Positions 32,518-40,747 are shown, counted from the first letter of the stretch. The stretch is 64,000 nt of DNA from Phenylobacterium haematophilum (GCF_014196295.1 NZ_JACIDK010000002.1:930954-994953), one strand, 5' to 3'. The notes: generated by a model not told the origin, from the sequence alone. Made by a program: numbers and translations.

Positions 32518-33437
32518 GGCCCGCCGCCGTGCGCCAGGGCGTCGCTCATCTGCGGACGGTGTTCGAGATCAGCGAGCGGCGGGCCTGCTCCATCGTCCAG
32601 GCGGATCGCAAGATGGTCCGCTATCGATCGTGCCGGCCGCCGGAGACGGCCTTGCGCGAGCGTCTGCACGCGTTGGCGGCCGAGCGGCGACGGTTCGGCT
32701 ATCGTCGGCTGTTCGTGCTGCTGCGGCGCGAGGGCGAGACCTCGGGCAAGAACCGCATCTACCGGCTCTACCGTGAGGAGGGCCTGACGGTGCGCAAGCG
32801 TCGCTCCCGCCGCCGCGCCATCGGCACGCGGGCGCCGATCCTGGTCGAGGCGAAGGTCAACGCCCGCTGGTCATTGGACTTCGTACACGATCAACTCGCC
32901 GGCGGGCGGCGGTTCCGCATCCTCAACGTGGTCGACGATGTGACCCGCGAGTGCCTGGCCGCGATCCCCGATACCTCGATCTCGGGACGGCGGGTGGCGC
33001 GGGAACTGACGGCGCTGATCGCGCGTCGCGGTCGTCCCGGCATGATCGTCAGCGACAACGGCACGGAGTTCACCTCGACCGCCATCCTGGCCTGGGCCGA
33101 GGATCACCGCGTCGCCTGGCATTACATCGCGCCGGGCAAGCCGACCCAGAACGGCTTCGTGGAAAGCTTCAACGGCCGGATGCGGGACGAACTGCTCAAC
33201 GAGAGCCTGTTCTTCAGCCTCGACCACGCCCGCCAGAAGCTGACCGCCTGGGCCACCGACTACAACACCAGCCGGCCGCACTCCGCCATCGGCTACCAGA
33301 CCCCTGCGGCCTATGCCGCGCACCTGACCGCAACAGGCCGACCCGCTGCGCAACCTGACAGCTCCGCGCGCCGGCCTGTTGCTCCCACCGCGCCGAACGG
33401 CGTAACCAACCCGGAGACTCTGGTCCGCGCTGGATGA
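32511..33437 (+). CDS. IS3-family OrfB, DDE integrase domain
   Basis: A 308-residue DDE transposase. It starts with an HTH_21-type region (RRRFGYRRLFVLLRREG) and continues into the rve core: WSLDFVHDQL (first Asp), IVSDNGTEFTS (second Asp) and NGFVESFNGRMRDELLN (Glu). The reading frame lies -1 relative to OrfA and meets it at the A7 run, so the active product is expected to be an OrfAB fusion. The nominal ATG 32511 sits inside the slippery region and may not be used. Confidence 0.93.
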   Translation: MVGPAAVRQGVAHLRTVFEISERRACSIVQADRKMVRYRSCRPPETALRERLHALAAERRRFGYRRLFVLLRREGETSGKNRIYRLYREEGLTVRKRRSRRRAIGTRAPILVEAKVNARWSLDFVHDQLAGGRRFRILNVVDDVTRECLAAIPDTSISGRRVARELTALIARRGRPGMIVSDNGTEFTSTAILAWAEDHRVAWHYIAPGKPTQNGFVESFNGRMRDELLNESLFFSLDHARQKLTAWATDYNTSRPHSAIGYQTPAAYAAHLTATGRPAAQPDSSARRPVAPTAPNGVTNPETLVRAG

Positions 33438-33508
33438 AAGATCAGGGGCAGGTCATGGTGCTTGCCCTAGTTGCTTCGCCCAGCCCAGCTTGTTTAGCTT
33501 CGGCCGCG

Positions 33509-34066
33509 ATGATTTTCGACAGCGTCCCTTGGAAAGCTCAACTCGCGAAAGACGCCGCAGAGATCGATGCGTCCGCAGCTAAGCGCCCCTCGGCCAAGCG
33601 TTCGCTCCTCATTGAGCGGAATGTCTTTGTCGGGGCCTATGCCATTCGGAAGCTCGATGAGTCTTTCAGACTGTCGTCAGCGTTCCTCGATGAGCCAATC
33701 ACTGTGAAGCACTATCCGGTGATCCGGAGTGGCTACTCACCGATCCGCCATCCGGACTTTGAGCGCTTCTTTGCAATGGAGCAGCCGCAAGCGCGATCGC
33801 TGACGCGTCGTCGCTTGCTGAACGTGTTGATCCACAGTGCAGTGTTCGTCGAAGTCCTCGGACCCCGCGGGCGTTGTCAGGGAGTCTTGGTCGCATCGGA
33901 CCGTACCGTGAGGCACGGACTCTACGAAGTTGAGCTGCCGGACCTCACCAACCTGATGCGCCTTGTCGCGGCAGAGTTTCCGACTGTGATGACGATCAGA
34001 ACCGCTGAGGATGGAACCTGGACAGTGTGGACGGGGCATGATCCGCCCACCTTACAGGACGATTAA
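33509..34066 (+). CDS. Uncharacterised protein, 185 residues
   Basis: Not recognised. The protein begins MIFDSVPWKAQLAKDA and is soluble, with basic and aromatic residues spread over an alpha/beta-looking middle (LLNVLIHSAVFVEVLGPRG) and a C-terminal TWTVWTGHDPP. ATG 33509 was chosen because the frame upstream belongs to the IS end. It lies 50 bp after the IS3 element, which may have cut it off from its promoter. Confidence 0.6.
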   Translation: MIFDSVPWKAQLAKDAAEIDASAAKRPSAKRSLLIERNVFVGAYAIRKLDESFRLSSAFLDEPITVKHYPVIRSGYSPIRHPDFERFFAMEQPQARSLTRRRLLNVLIHSAVFVEVLGPRGRCQGVLVASDRTVRHGLYEVELPDLTNLMRLVAAEFPTVMTIRTAEDGTWTVWTGHDPPTLQDD

Positions 34067-34141
34067 GCGCTGGGCACTTTTGGCTAACGACATCCGCGCT
34101 GGCCTCGCGAATTGGCCTTTGCGAAGTCCGGTTAGGTAGCC

Positions 34142-35020
34142 CTAGAAGCCCGGGCCGCGATACGGGATCGTAGACAAATCGACCGGGATATCCGTGTATC
34201 CGTGGTGGTCGAGAAAGGTTCGGACGGAGCTGGCGATCAGCTCTTGGTGTGGCGATGGGCCGACCATCACGTTCTCAATGCTGACCGCGTTCTCCAGGCG
34301 ATCTCCCGTGCATAGGTAGGGTACCAAGCCCAGCGGACTGGGGCGGAACTTCAACCCTCCAAAGTCGTCTGCTTCGGCGTGCGAGAGAACGACCCTGACT
34401 TCTGCTTCATGGCCGAAGGCCAGATTCTTAAAGCCGACGATGGCTCCGGACAGCGTGGAGGTAAGGCGCTCGACATAGTGCTGGTCATGATCGTCGGGCC
34501 AATGACCGCGCATCGCCTCCATGTCCGTGCGGTACTCGATTTCGAAGCGGCGTAGGAGCGACAGCACGAGCGCCTGCTTGGCTCGGGCGGAATAGAAGAC
34601 ACGATGCGGCAGCATCGATGATCCGTAGAACATCGGAGCTCGTTGTTTCTGGTGGTTCACGCCAACGCCGATGCACACGCCGCCACTGCCGCCGTAGCCG
34701 CGCCACTGTTCCAGGCTGTCGCGCAAAGTGGAAAAGCACGCAATCAGGTGTCCGACCTTCGGGGGGCGCAGAATGTTGTCGCGAACCGCCTTGGCGATGG
34801 GGCGGAAGGCGGGCACGCGAGAGCGACGAACAATCTGTGACAGCACCTCGGCCGCGAGTTCGGCGCCATGACGCATCTCGTGCGCATCGTTCAGGAAGCG
34901 GCTATCGCTCGCCCAAAATCCCCTGGATTCGATGATGCCCTTGAAGCCGCTGAGGCTGGTGTAGTGGTAGAGCGGCGGTCCCCACACGAGGATGTTCTCG
35001 CGGCGAGCCACGCGTTTCAT
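34142..35020 (-). CDS. DUF2971-family protein
   Basis: A protein of about 292 residues. LYHYTSLSGFKGIIESRGFWASDSRFLNDAHEMRHG is the N-terminal signature of DUF2971. CFSTLRDSLEQWRGYGGSGGVCIGV follows, and a C-terminal part has LAFGHEAEVRVVL. The HYTS, FLND and WRGY motifs resemble the substrate pocket of ADP-ribosyltransferase-like folds, a similarity that remains inferential. ATG 35020 is preferred because the family starts shortly before HYTS. The frame is open to ATG 35179, which would overlap the neighbouring membrane gene by 38 bp. Such genes often occur in defence islands. Confidence 0.8.
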   Translation of the reverse strand: MKRVARRENILVWGPPLYHYTSLSGFKGIIESRGFWASDSRFLNDAHEMRHGAELAAEVLSQIVRRSRVPAFRPIAKAVRDNILRPPKVGHLIACFSTLRDSLEQWRGYGGSGGVCIGVGVNHQKQRAPMFYGSSMLPHRVFYSARAKQALVLSLLRRFEIEYRTDMEAMRGHWPDDHDQHYVERLTSTLSGAIVGFKNLAFGHEAEVRVVLSHAEADDFGGLKFRPSPLGLVPYLCTGDRLENAVSIENVMVGPSPHQELIASSVRTFLDHHGYTDIPVDLSTIPYRGPGF

Positions 35021-35141
35021 CGCAGCTTCGTCATGCCGTTCCACTGGCCAGAATTGGGCCCGTAGGAACCCGGTGCGATAGGGGCGATTGCCAATGTACT
35101 GGACGTCGCCCAATCGAATCGTGCGCTCGGTCAACGCAGGC

Positions 35142-35555
35142 CTACAGCGCCAGGAGCCATCGACCGAACATGTCGCCATACCCGTTAAGGAGTGTGCCGC
35201 AGACGATCATCACGACGCCAGCCACGCGTTCGGCTATCACGGAGCGTCGAACTTCGGGGCGCCGTGCTTCCGCGCGTTTAAGGCGATCGGCCAGATCGGA
35301 CATCGGAAAGAAGGCATGCACACGAGGCATTTGGCGCTGCACCGTGCTGGCGACGCCGTCGGTCAAGATGGGCCGCGCGGTGACAGCGATGCCCCATACC
35401 GTCAGCCATGACCCAGCTCGCTGCAGGACAACGACGTCCCGGGTCGCTTCAAACCACCATGCATGAGTAACCAATCCGACCCCGCCGACTATCAGCAGCA
35501 ACAGATAGGCAAGGCGTCTGATTGGTTTCGTTGAGGCCTCGGTCAAACTGGTCAT
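35142..35555 (-). CDS. Small membrane protein
   Basis: A 137-residue protein with about three hydrophobic helices (LAYLLLLIVGGVGLVTHAW, a weaker one near 45-62, and AGVVMIVCGTLLNGYGDMF) and a charged middle loop (LADRLKRAEARRPEVRRS). I recognise no family. It ends 3 bp after the nucleotidyltransferase-HEPN gene in the same direction, so both may be cotranscribed with the DUF2971 gene. Confidence 0.6.
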   Translation of the reverse strand: MTSLTEASTKPIRRLAYLLLLIVGGVGLVTHAWWFEATRDVVVLQRAGSWLTVWGIAVTARPILTDGVASTVQRQMPRVHAFFPMSDLADRLKRAEARRPEVRRSVIAERVAGVVMIVCGTLLNGYGDMFGRWLLAL

Positions 35556-35558
35556 TGA

Positions 35559-36476
35559 CTAGGCTCCAGCCTCTCTCTTGAGCGCCTCAAGCCGCTCCTG
35601 CGAAACCTCCTCCACGATCTCGCGCAGGCGGGTGGCTTGGGCGGCGAGCGCTTGCAGATCCTCCGCAGTGATATCGTAGCTGGTGGAGTAGCGGGCCTCG
35701 ACGTAGGCGCGCTTGAGGGTTTCGAAGCGGCTGCGGTCGGCGCGATGTTCGCGCGGCCAGACGGCGATCAGGCGCGGCTCGTTCTGTTCGGCGAGGGACC
35801 GGAGGAACTTGATGTTGTGGGAGCGCGGGAAGTAGAGCGTCCGCACTAGCAGGAAGCAGGCGTAGGCGGTTTCGACGGCCTGGTGGAGATTGAACGCTGC
35901 CTTGTTAGGCCAATCGCCGACTTGGCCTTTTGAGCGGGCGTGCTCCGCCAACTCGAGCCACGACGCGATCGAGGTCTGCTGCCTCTCAAAGTACCCCTTC
36001 GCCAGGTCGTAGGCGTCCCGCGGCGTCGGCGGAGCAGGCATGGCGAGCGGGTGGCCGGGCAGCTCGTAGAGGACGACGCCGTCGCGGGCGATGTCTGTGA
36101 AGAAGTACTGACCTTTGGAGAGGGCGTCGTTCACCTCCTGCCGAGTGTGGACGATGATGTTGACCGTGCGGCCGACCTCCGGGTCGCGCAGGATCTTGTC
36201 TTCGGCGACGTACCAGTAGTCGGCGATGTCGGTCAGCTTCTCGTGGCTGACGATGACCAGCAGATCGTAGTCAGACTGGTAGCCGTTCTCCGGTTCGTCG
36301 ACCCAGTCGTTGCGGGCGTAGCTGCCGAACAGGATGATCTTCAGCACCTTGCCCTGCTTGCGGAACGGCTGCGTGCCGCCCGCCACTGCTGCGTCGAACT
36401 CGGTGAGCAGTGTCTGGGCCACGCGCTCAAGTTCGCGCTGTTGCAGAGCGGGGAGGTGATCGGGGTCAGTTCTCAT
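35559..36476 (-). CDS. Nucleotidyltransferase-HEPN fusion protein
   Basis: A 305-residue single-chain protein. An N-terminal minimal nucleotidyltransferase domain has LFGSYARNDW (Gly51-Ser52) and QSDYDLLVIVS (Asp69, Asp71). A C-terminal HEPN domain spans about residues 150-290 (AFNLHQAVETAYACFLLV, HNIKFLRSLA, YVEARYS). As separate proteins these domains form MNT-HEPN toxin-antitoxin pairs, in which the MNT enzyme modifies the HEPN RNase; here both sit in one polypeptide. It is probably a regulatory or abortive-infection-type protein. ATG 36476 opens the conserved region. Confidence 0.88.
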   Translation of the reverse strand: MRTDPDHLPALQQRELERVAQTLLTEFDAAVAGGTQPFRKQGKVLKIILFGSYARNDWVDEPENGYQSDYDLLVIVSHEKLTDIADYWYVAEDKILRDPEVGRTVNIIVHTRQEVNDALSKGQYFFTDIARDGVVLYELPGHPLAMPAPPTPRDAYDLAKGYFERQQTSIASWLELAEHARSKGQVGDWPNKAAFNLHQAVETAYACFLLVRTLYFPRSHNIKFLRSLAEQNEPRLIAVWPREHRADRSRFETLKRAYVEARYSTSYDITAEDLQALAAQATRLREIVEEVSQERLEALKREAGA

Positions 36477-36617
36477 TCCGTTCGAGTCTCGCCAAAGCGG
36501 GGCAGTGTTGGCAAGCCCTATTGCAGGTAGAATAGCGCTGTCGGGTGGTTCGACCGCGAGGGAGACGGCAGACAGCGGGCGCTTCGTGTTCTCCCGGGCA
36601 GGCCGGTTTTTGGAGAG

Positions 36618-36697
36618 CCGGGTGTTGAGAACGTGCTTGAGACACGCGCCGACGCCTTTGGCCTTTCGGCTTGGACATCCGCGCCGGCCACCCGGCC
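36618..36697. repeat. Intergenic repeat, copy 2
   Basis: Matches 29116-29198 at roughly 80 percent by eye: the first 20 bases differ by one, and GCGCCGACGCCTTT and TTGGACAT-type blocks follow in the same order. It sits in the 420-bp gap between the nucleotidyltransferase-HEPN gene and the DUF3703 gene, which otherwise shows no gene. Confidence 0.65.
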
Positions 36698-36896
36698 GAT
36701 CTCAGCCATAGCACGCCATCGGCGGCGAGCTACCCGGCGCCCACCGCGCGGTGGGCGTCCCTCGGCCGGCGTCTGCTCGGGCCTTCAGGCCCTGCGGATC
36801 ACCGTGCTCGTGGAGACGCTTCTCAAGTTACCCGGCCGATCCTATGTGCATTCAAGCGGAGGTCGCTGACGCGGCGCCACGAATGGGGCAGGTTTG

Positions 36897-37238
36897 ATGA
36901 AAACTCAGATGCGTCGCCAGGCTTTCGAACGCGAGGCTGCGGCCGCAAAGCGCGCCTTGGCCGTCGGCGACCTCGATGAAGCGTTTCGCCTGCTTGAGAG
37001 GGCCCACATCTTGGGTCAGCCCTGGGCAGGGCCCCATAGCTGGGCGCATTTTGAGATGCTCAAAATCGGATGGCGCAGGAGGGATGCTCGCGAGGTGAGC
37101 GGTCAACTGGTTCGCTTGGCGGCTGGCGGACTGTTGTCCTGGATGGGGCGGCTGCCCGCAGGCAACACGGGTGGCGCGAATGTGCCTGCCGAACAGCCGA
37201 TGCCGCTGCCCGATGATCTCGCTGATCTCTGCCGCTGA
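36897..37238 (+). CDS. DUF3703 protein
   Basis: A 113-residue protein of the DUF3703 type, recognised by RLLERAHILGQPWAGPHSW, HFEMLKIGWRRRD and a C-terminal GNTGGANVPAEQPMPLPDDL. It is soluble and helical. Members are common in heavy-metal resistance islands but have no known function. A TTG precedes ATG 36897 in frame; ATG is preferred. It is the first gene of the metal block and is followed by the MerR-type promoter of the HMA/cadA operon. Confidence 0.85.
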   Translation: MKTQMRRQAFEREAAAAKRALAVGDLDEAFRLLERAHILGQPWAGPHSWAHFEMLKIGWRRRDAREVSGQLVRLAAGGLLSWMGRLPAGNTGGANVPAEQPMPLPDDLADLCR

Positions 37239-37266
37239 CTGCGGGGCCTAACAGCGGATTTATCGC

Positions 37267-37297
37267 TTGATCCTCGATTGGCTGGAGGAAGTACGCT
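37267..37297 (+). promoter_or_regulatory. MerR-type promoter of the HMA-cadA operon
   Basis: TTGATC (37267-37272) and TACGCT (37292-37297) are separated by exactly 19 bp, and the spacer carries an imperfect dyad (TCCTC...GAGGA). This layout matches CadR/ZntR-controlled promoters, and a CadR-like regulator is encoded at 40147-40593. The HMA gene starts 26 bp downstream with a GAGGAG ribosome site. Confidence 0.7.
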
Positions 37298-37322
37298 GCT
37301 TCTCAGAATAGAGGAGCCGCAC

Positions 37323-37544
37323 ATGGACGAAGCACTGAAGGCCACCACGCTCACGGTTACGGGCATGACCTGTTCGGGCTGTGCGAGCAAAGTCGACACC
37401 GCTCTGCGCGGTCTCGAAGGCGTGCAAGACGTTTCGCTTCATTATCCCGATACGACGGTGGGCGTCCTCCATGGCGCTGCGGTCACGCCGGAGATCCTCC
37501 GGGATGCCGTGACCTCGCTGGGCTTCGAAGTCGCGGCGGCCTAG
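37323..37544 (+). CDS. HMA-domain metallochaperone (CopZ/MerP-like)
   Basis: A 73-residue heavy-metal-associated domain protein with the metal site GMTCSGCASK (Cys15, Cys18) and the ferredoxin-like fold pattern ending in SLGFEVAAA. No signal peptide is present, so it is cytosolic, unlike MerP. It lies 10 bp before the P-type ATPase and likely delivers Zn, Cd or Pb to it. ATG 37323 has GAGGAG upstream. Confidence 0.92.
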   Translation: MDEALKATTLTVTGMTCSGCASKVDTALRGLEGVQDVSLHYPDTTVGVLHGAAVTPEILRDAVTSLGFEVAAA

Positions 37545-37554
37545 GGCGCGAGCG

Positions 37555-39672
37555 ATGGGCGAAGGCGTTACGCAGGCGCGCTACCGCGTCACGGGCATGG
37601 ATTGCGGCGCATGCGCTGCGAAGATCGACACTGCACTTCGACGAGTGCCGGGTGTCTCCGAGGTCGTGGTCAGCTTCCAATCTGGCGTGCTCTCGATCGC
37701 GCACGATGATCGAGTCGATGACGCCGCCGTCGCCAAAACACTGAGCAAACTCGGGTTCGGAGCTACTGCGCTGGCGTCAGGCGCCGGGCAGGAGGCGCGG
37801 TCGGCGCAGGCATCGTGGTGGCGATCAGCCAAGACGAGAGCGACGCTCCTGTGCGGCCTGGCGCTTGCGATCGCCTATGGTGTCGGACGGTTGGCTCCCG
37901 AAGCCGAGCGCTACGCCTTCATTGCGGCTCTGCTGGTCGGCCTTGTCCCAGTGGCGCGGCGGGCCTTCGCTGCGGCCCGCATGGGCAGTCCATTCTCCAT
38001 CGAAATGCTGATGACGGTGGCCGCGGTCGGCGCCGTCATCATCGGCGCCACGGAAGAGGCCGCTGCCGTCGTTCTCTTCTTCTTGGTCGGCGAAATGCTC
38101 GAAGGGCTGGCGGCCAGCCGCGCGCGTCGGAGCATTTCCGATCTGGCCGACCTCGTTCCCAAGACCGCTTTGGTCGAGGAGGCCGGAGACACGCGGGTCG
38201 TCCAGGCTGAGCTCTTAGAAGTCGGCGAGATCCTTCTCGTCAGGCCCGGAGAACGGATCGCCGCCGACGGTGAAATTGTCGAAGGTTCGGGCGACATTGA
38301 TGAAGCGCCGGTCACCGGTGAAAGCGTTCCGAAGCTGAAGGCCGCCGGCGATGGGGTATTCGCTGGGACGATCAACACGACCGGCGTACTGCGGGTTCGC
38401 GTGACAGCGGCGGCGGCCGACAACACCATCGCCCGTGTCGTGCGTCTTGTGGAGGAAGCACAAGAGAGTAAGGCGCCGACTGAGCGGTTCATCGATCGGT
38501 TCTCGAAAGCCTACACGCCGTTCGTCGTCCTGATCGCGATACTCGTCGCTATCGTCCCGCCGCTCGTGGGCGGCGCGGATTGGCAGATGTGGATCTATCG
38601 TGGTCTTGCCGTTCTGCTGATTGGCTGCCCCTGCGCTCTGGTGATCTCGACCCCCGCAGCGATCGCCGCCAGCCTGTCGGCCGGCGCGAGGCGCGGCCTG
38701 CTGCTGAAGGGGGGCGCGGTGCTCGAAGGGCTACGTCATGTGACGGCTGTCGCCTTCGACAAGACCGGAACCCTGACACAAGGCAGGCCCGTGGTGACGG
38801 ATGTCGTGGCCTTCGAGCGTGGCGAAGAGACCGTGTTGGCGATGACGGCGGCCCTAGAGCGCGGTTCGAGCCATCCGCTTGCCATGGCCATTCTCGACCG
38901 GGCGAAGGCGCAGGGCGTTTCGATCCCCCCAGCGTTTATGGCGCAGGCGATTGCCGGCGAGGGCATATCCGGCAATGTCGCCGGGGAACCGGCGTTTTTC
39001 GGCTCGCCGAAGGCAGCGGTCGAACGGGCGCCCATCGATCGTCTCCATGCCGCGCGTATTGAGGCTCTAAACGCCGAAGGCAAGACCGTGTCGGTCCTGG
39101 TGGTGAATGGCCAGGCCATCGGACTGATCGCCCTACGTGACGAGCCGCGTGCTGACGCGCGCAGAGCTCTCGCGACCCTCGCCGAGCGAGGCATCCGGAC
39201 GGTGATGCTGACCGGAGACAATGCTCGGACCGCCGCAGCAGTTGGCGGCGAACTGGGAGTGGAAGCGCGCGCTGAGTTGATGCCCCAGGACAAGCTCGCC
39301 ATCGTCCGAGCGCTCCAGGCTGAAGGTCTGACGGTGGCGAAGGTCGGCGACGGGATCAATGACGCCCCGGCCCTTGCGGCTGCGGATATCGGCATCGCCA
39401 TGGGCGGCGGTACGGATGTGGCGCTCGAGACGGCGGATGCAGCCGCGCTGCATGCACGTGTTTCGGACGTCGCCGACATGATCGCGCTCTCGAAGGCGAC
39501 CATGCGCAACATCTATCAGAACATCACCGTCGCGCTGGGTCTGAAGGTGGTGTTCCTGGTGACGACTGTGATCGGCGTGACCGGTCTATGGCCCGCCATC
39601 CTTGCCGATACCGGCGCCACCGTGCTCGTCACGTTGAATGCGATCCGGCTGCTCCGTTGGCGCCCTGCCTAG
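37555..39672 (+). CDS. cadA: Zn/Cd/Pb-exporting P1B-type ATPase (CadA/ZntA type)
   Basis: A 705-residue metal ATPase. The N-terminal HMA domain has GMDCGACAAK. The actuator loop shows APVTGESVPK, the membrane metal site CPC is in LIGCPCALVIST, the phosphorylation site is AFDKTGTLTQ, the HP motif is GSSHPLAM, and the hinge is VGDGINDAPAL. The last membrane helix has DTGATVLVTLNAIRLL, whose Asp fits P1B-2 pumps for Zn, Cd and Pb. It exports these ions from the cytosol to the periplasm. The HMA chaperone gene lies 10 bp upstream behind the 19-bp-spacer promoter. Confidence 0.95.
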   Translation: MGEGVTQARYRVTGMDCGACAAKIDTALRRVPGVSEVVVSFQSGVLSIAHDDRVDDAAVAKTLSKLGFGATALASGAGQEARSAQASWWRSAKTRATLLCGLALAIAYGVGRLAPEAERYAFIAALLVGLVPVARRAFAAARMGSPFSIEMLMTVAAVGAVIIGATEEAAAVVLFFLVGEMLEGLAASRARRSISDLADLVPKTALVEEAGDTRVVQAELLEVGEILLVRPGERIAADGEIVEGSGDIDEAPVTGESVPKLKAAGDGVFAGTINTTGVLRVRVTAAAADNTIARVVRLVEEAQESKAPTERFIDRFSKAYTPFVVLIAILVAIVPPLVGGADWQMWIYRGLAVLLIGCPCALVISTPAAIAASLSAGARRGLLLKGGAVLEGLRHVTAVAFDKTGTLTQGRPVVTDVVAFERGEETVLAMTAALERGSSHPLAMAILDRAKAQGVSIPPAFMAQAIAGEGISGNVAGEPAFFGSPKAAVERAPIDRLHAARIEALNAEGKTVSVLVVNGQAIGLIALRDEPRADARRALATLAERGIRTVMLTGDNARTAAAVGGELGVEARAELMPQDKLAIVRALQAEGLTVAKVGDGINDAPALAAADIGIAMGGGTDVALETADAAALHARVSDVADMIALSKATMRNIYQNITVALGLKVVFLVTTVIGVTGLWPAILADTGATVLVTLNAIRLLRWRPA

Positions 39673-39682
39673 ACAGGCGCTC

Positions 39683-40150
39683 TCAATGGCAGCGAGGGCA
39701 CAGGCCGCTGGCTTCGAGCATGACCCGCTCGACGAGAAAGCCGGCCGGCGCAGCGCAGGTCGCAGCTAGGCTTGGATCGGGCAAGCGTTCGACGGCGCCG
39801 CAGCAGGTGCAGACCAGCAAGCCCGCTGCACTCGTCCCGGAACTGTCGGGACACGCCATATAGGCGCCGAGGGTGATGACCTTCTGAACCAGGCCAATAG
39901 CCATGAGTAGGTCGAGGCTCCGATACACTGTCGGCGGCTTGGTCGGGCACCCGCCTTCACCAAATCGCTGGATCAGGTCGTAGGCCTTCACGGGCTGTCC
40001 CGCGCCCACCAGTAGTTCGTATGTCCGGCGGCGCGGCTCGGTCCAACTCTCGCCAGCAGCTTCACATCTCGCGCGGGCTTCGACCAGCGCCTGTTCCAGG
40101 AGCGCCGGGTCGGTAGGAGCGCGGTGGCTGTGAGGGCAGGGCGGGCTCAC
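39683..40150 (-). CDS. Zur/Fur-family regulator
   Basis: A 155-residue Fur-family protein. The winged helix includes RRTYELLVGAGQPVKAYDLIQRF and KPPTVYRSLDLLMAIGLVQ. The C-terminal domain has CTCCGAVERL and a final CPRCH that form the structural zinc site. The His-rich N-terminus (CPHSHRAP) is unusual. The pattern favours zinc uptake regulation (Zur) over iron. It overlaps the cadR-like gene by 4 bp, so an efflux activator and a Fur-family repressor share one transcript. Confidence 0.85.
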   Translation of the reverse strand: MSPPCPHSHRAPTDPALLEQALVEARARCEAAGESWTEPRRRTYELLVGAGQPVKAYDLIQRFGEGGCPTKPPTVYRSLDLLMAIGLVQKVITLGAYMACPDSSGTSAAGLLVCTCCGAVERLPDPSLAATCAAPAGFLVERVMLEASGLCPRCH

Positions 40151-40593
40151 GCGACGGTGGCGGCCTCAGGTTCGGAGTGATCGCTTTCGCAAAGCTCGTG
40201 GTTGCTGAGCACTTCGATGACCCGGCAGTCGGAAACATGCCCATGGCAGGCGGCGGCGACGACCCGCTGCAACTCCCCACGCAGCGCTTCCAGCCGGGCG
40301 AGCTTGCTCTCCACGGCCGCAAGCTGCTCTGCGGCCAAGGCGTTGGCTTGGTCGCAAGGCTGTTCGGGGTCGTCGGCGAGCTTCAACAGCGTGCGGATGG
40401 CGTCGACGGAGAACCCCAGCTGGCGAGCGTGCTTGATAAAAGCGAGCCTCTGCAGCGTCTGGTCATCGTACACGCGCCGATCGTTTGGCGCGCGAACAGG
40501 CTCGGGCAGCAGGCCAATCTGCTCGTAGAACCGAATGGTTGTGACCTTGACGTCCGTGGCCTTGGCCAGCGCGCCGATGGACAGATGCGACAT
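40147..40593 (-). CDS. CadR/ZntR-type MerR regulator
   Basis: A 148-residue MerR protein. The DNA-binding part is LSIGALAKATDVKVTTIRFYEQIGLL with RRVYDDQTLQRLAFIKHARQLGF. Cys80, Cys116 and Cys123, with His117 and His119, occupy the metal-binding positions known from ZntR/CadR. A His/Cys tail follows (NHELCESDH). It most likely activates the cadA promoter at 37267 on Zn, Cd or Pb excess. A CTCTAG-AGC-CTAGAG dyad 45 bp upstream may serve autoregulation. Confidence 0.9.
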   Translation of the reverse strand: MSHLSIGALAKATDVKVTTIRFYEQIGLLPEPVRAPNDRRVYDDQTLQRLAFIKHARQLGFSVDAIRTLLKLADDPEQPCDQANALAAEQLAAVESKLARLEALRGELQRVVAAACHGHVSDCRVIEVLSNHELCESDHSEPEAATVA

Positions 40594-40637
40594 TGGAAGT
40601 TCGCTCCCGAGTATCTGACGAACATAGTGTGGCGATC

Positions 40638-40652
40638 CTCTAGAGCCTAGAG
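40638..40652. promoter_or_regulatory. Inverted repeat upstream of the CadR-like gene
   Basis: CTCTAG-AGC-CTAGAG is a perfect 6-3-6 dyad between the CadR-like gene and the divergent small metal protein gene. MerR-family operators have similar half-sites, but no convincing -35/-10 pair with a 19-20 bp spacer surrounds it, so the role is tentative. Confidence 0.4.
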
Positions 40653-40704
40653 CTCACGCCGCGTGTTCGGGGCGGGGACCATCGGATGGCGAGAGTGTAT
40701 TTTG

Positions 40705-40739
40705 TAACGCGTTCCCCAACCTGAGGACGGCGGCTATAG
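40705..40739 (+). promoter_or_regulatory. Conserved bipartite promoter element, copy 1
   Basis: TAACGCGTTCCC at 40705-40716 is followed 29 bp from its first base by CTATAG (40734). The same pair with identical spacing precedes the genes at 42494 and 52433. The TATAG box lies 13 bp before the ATG, implying a leaderless or nearly leaderless transcript. Confidence 0.7.
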
Positions 40740-40747
40740 CGGTCGGG

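Larger units (their letters stand above)
32190..33455 (+). mobile_element. Complete IS3-family insertion sequence (IS407-like)
   Basis: A 1266-bp element bounded by perfect 14-bp terminal repeats, TGACCTGCCCCTGA (32190-32203) and TCAGGGGCAGGTCA (33442-33455), with weaker pairing continuing inward. It is flanked by a 4-bp target duplication TGGT (32186-32189 and 33456-33459), the length typical of the IS407 group. It carries orfA and orfB and interrupts only intergenic DNA. The intact ends and duplication indicate a recent insertion. Confidence 0.95.
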
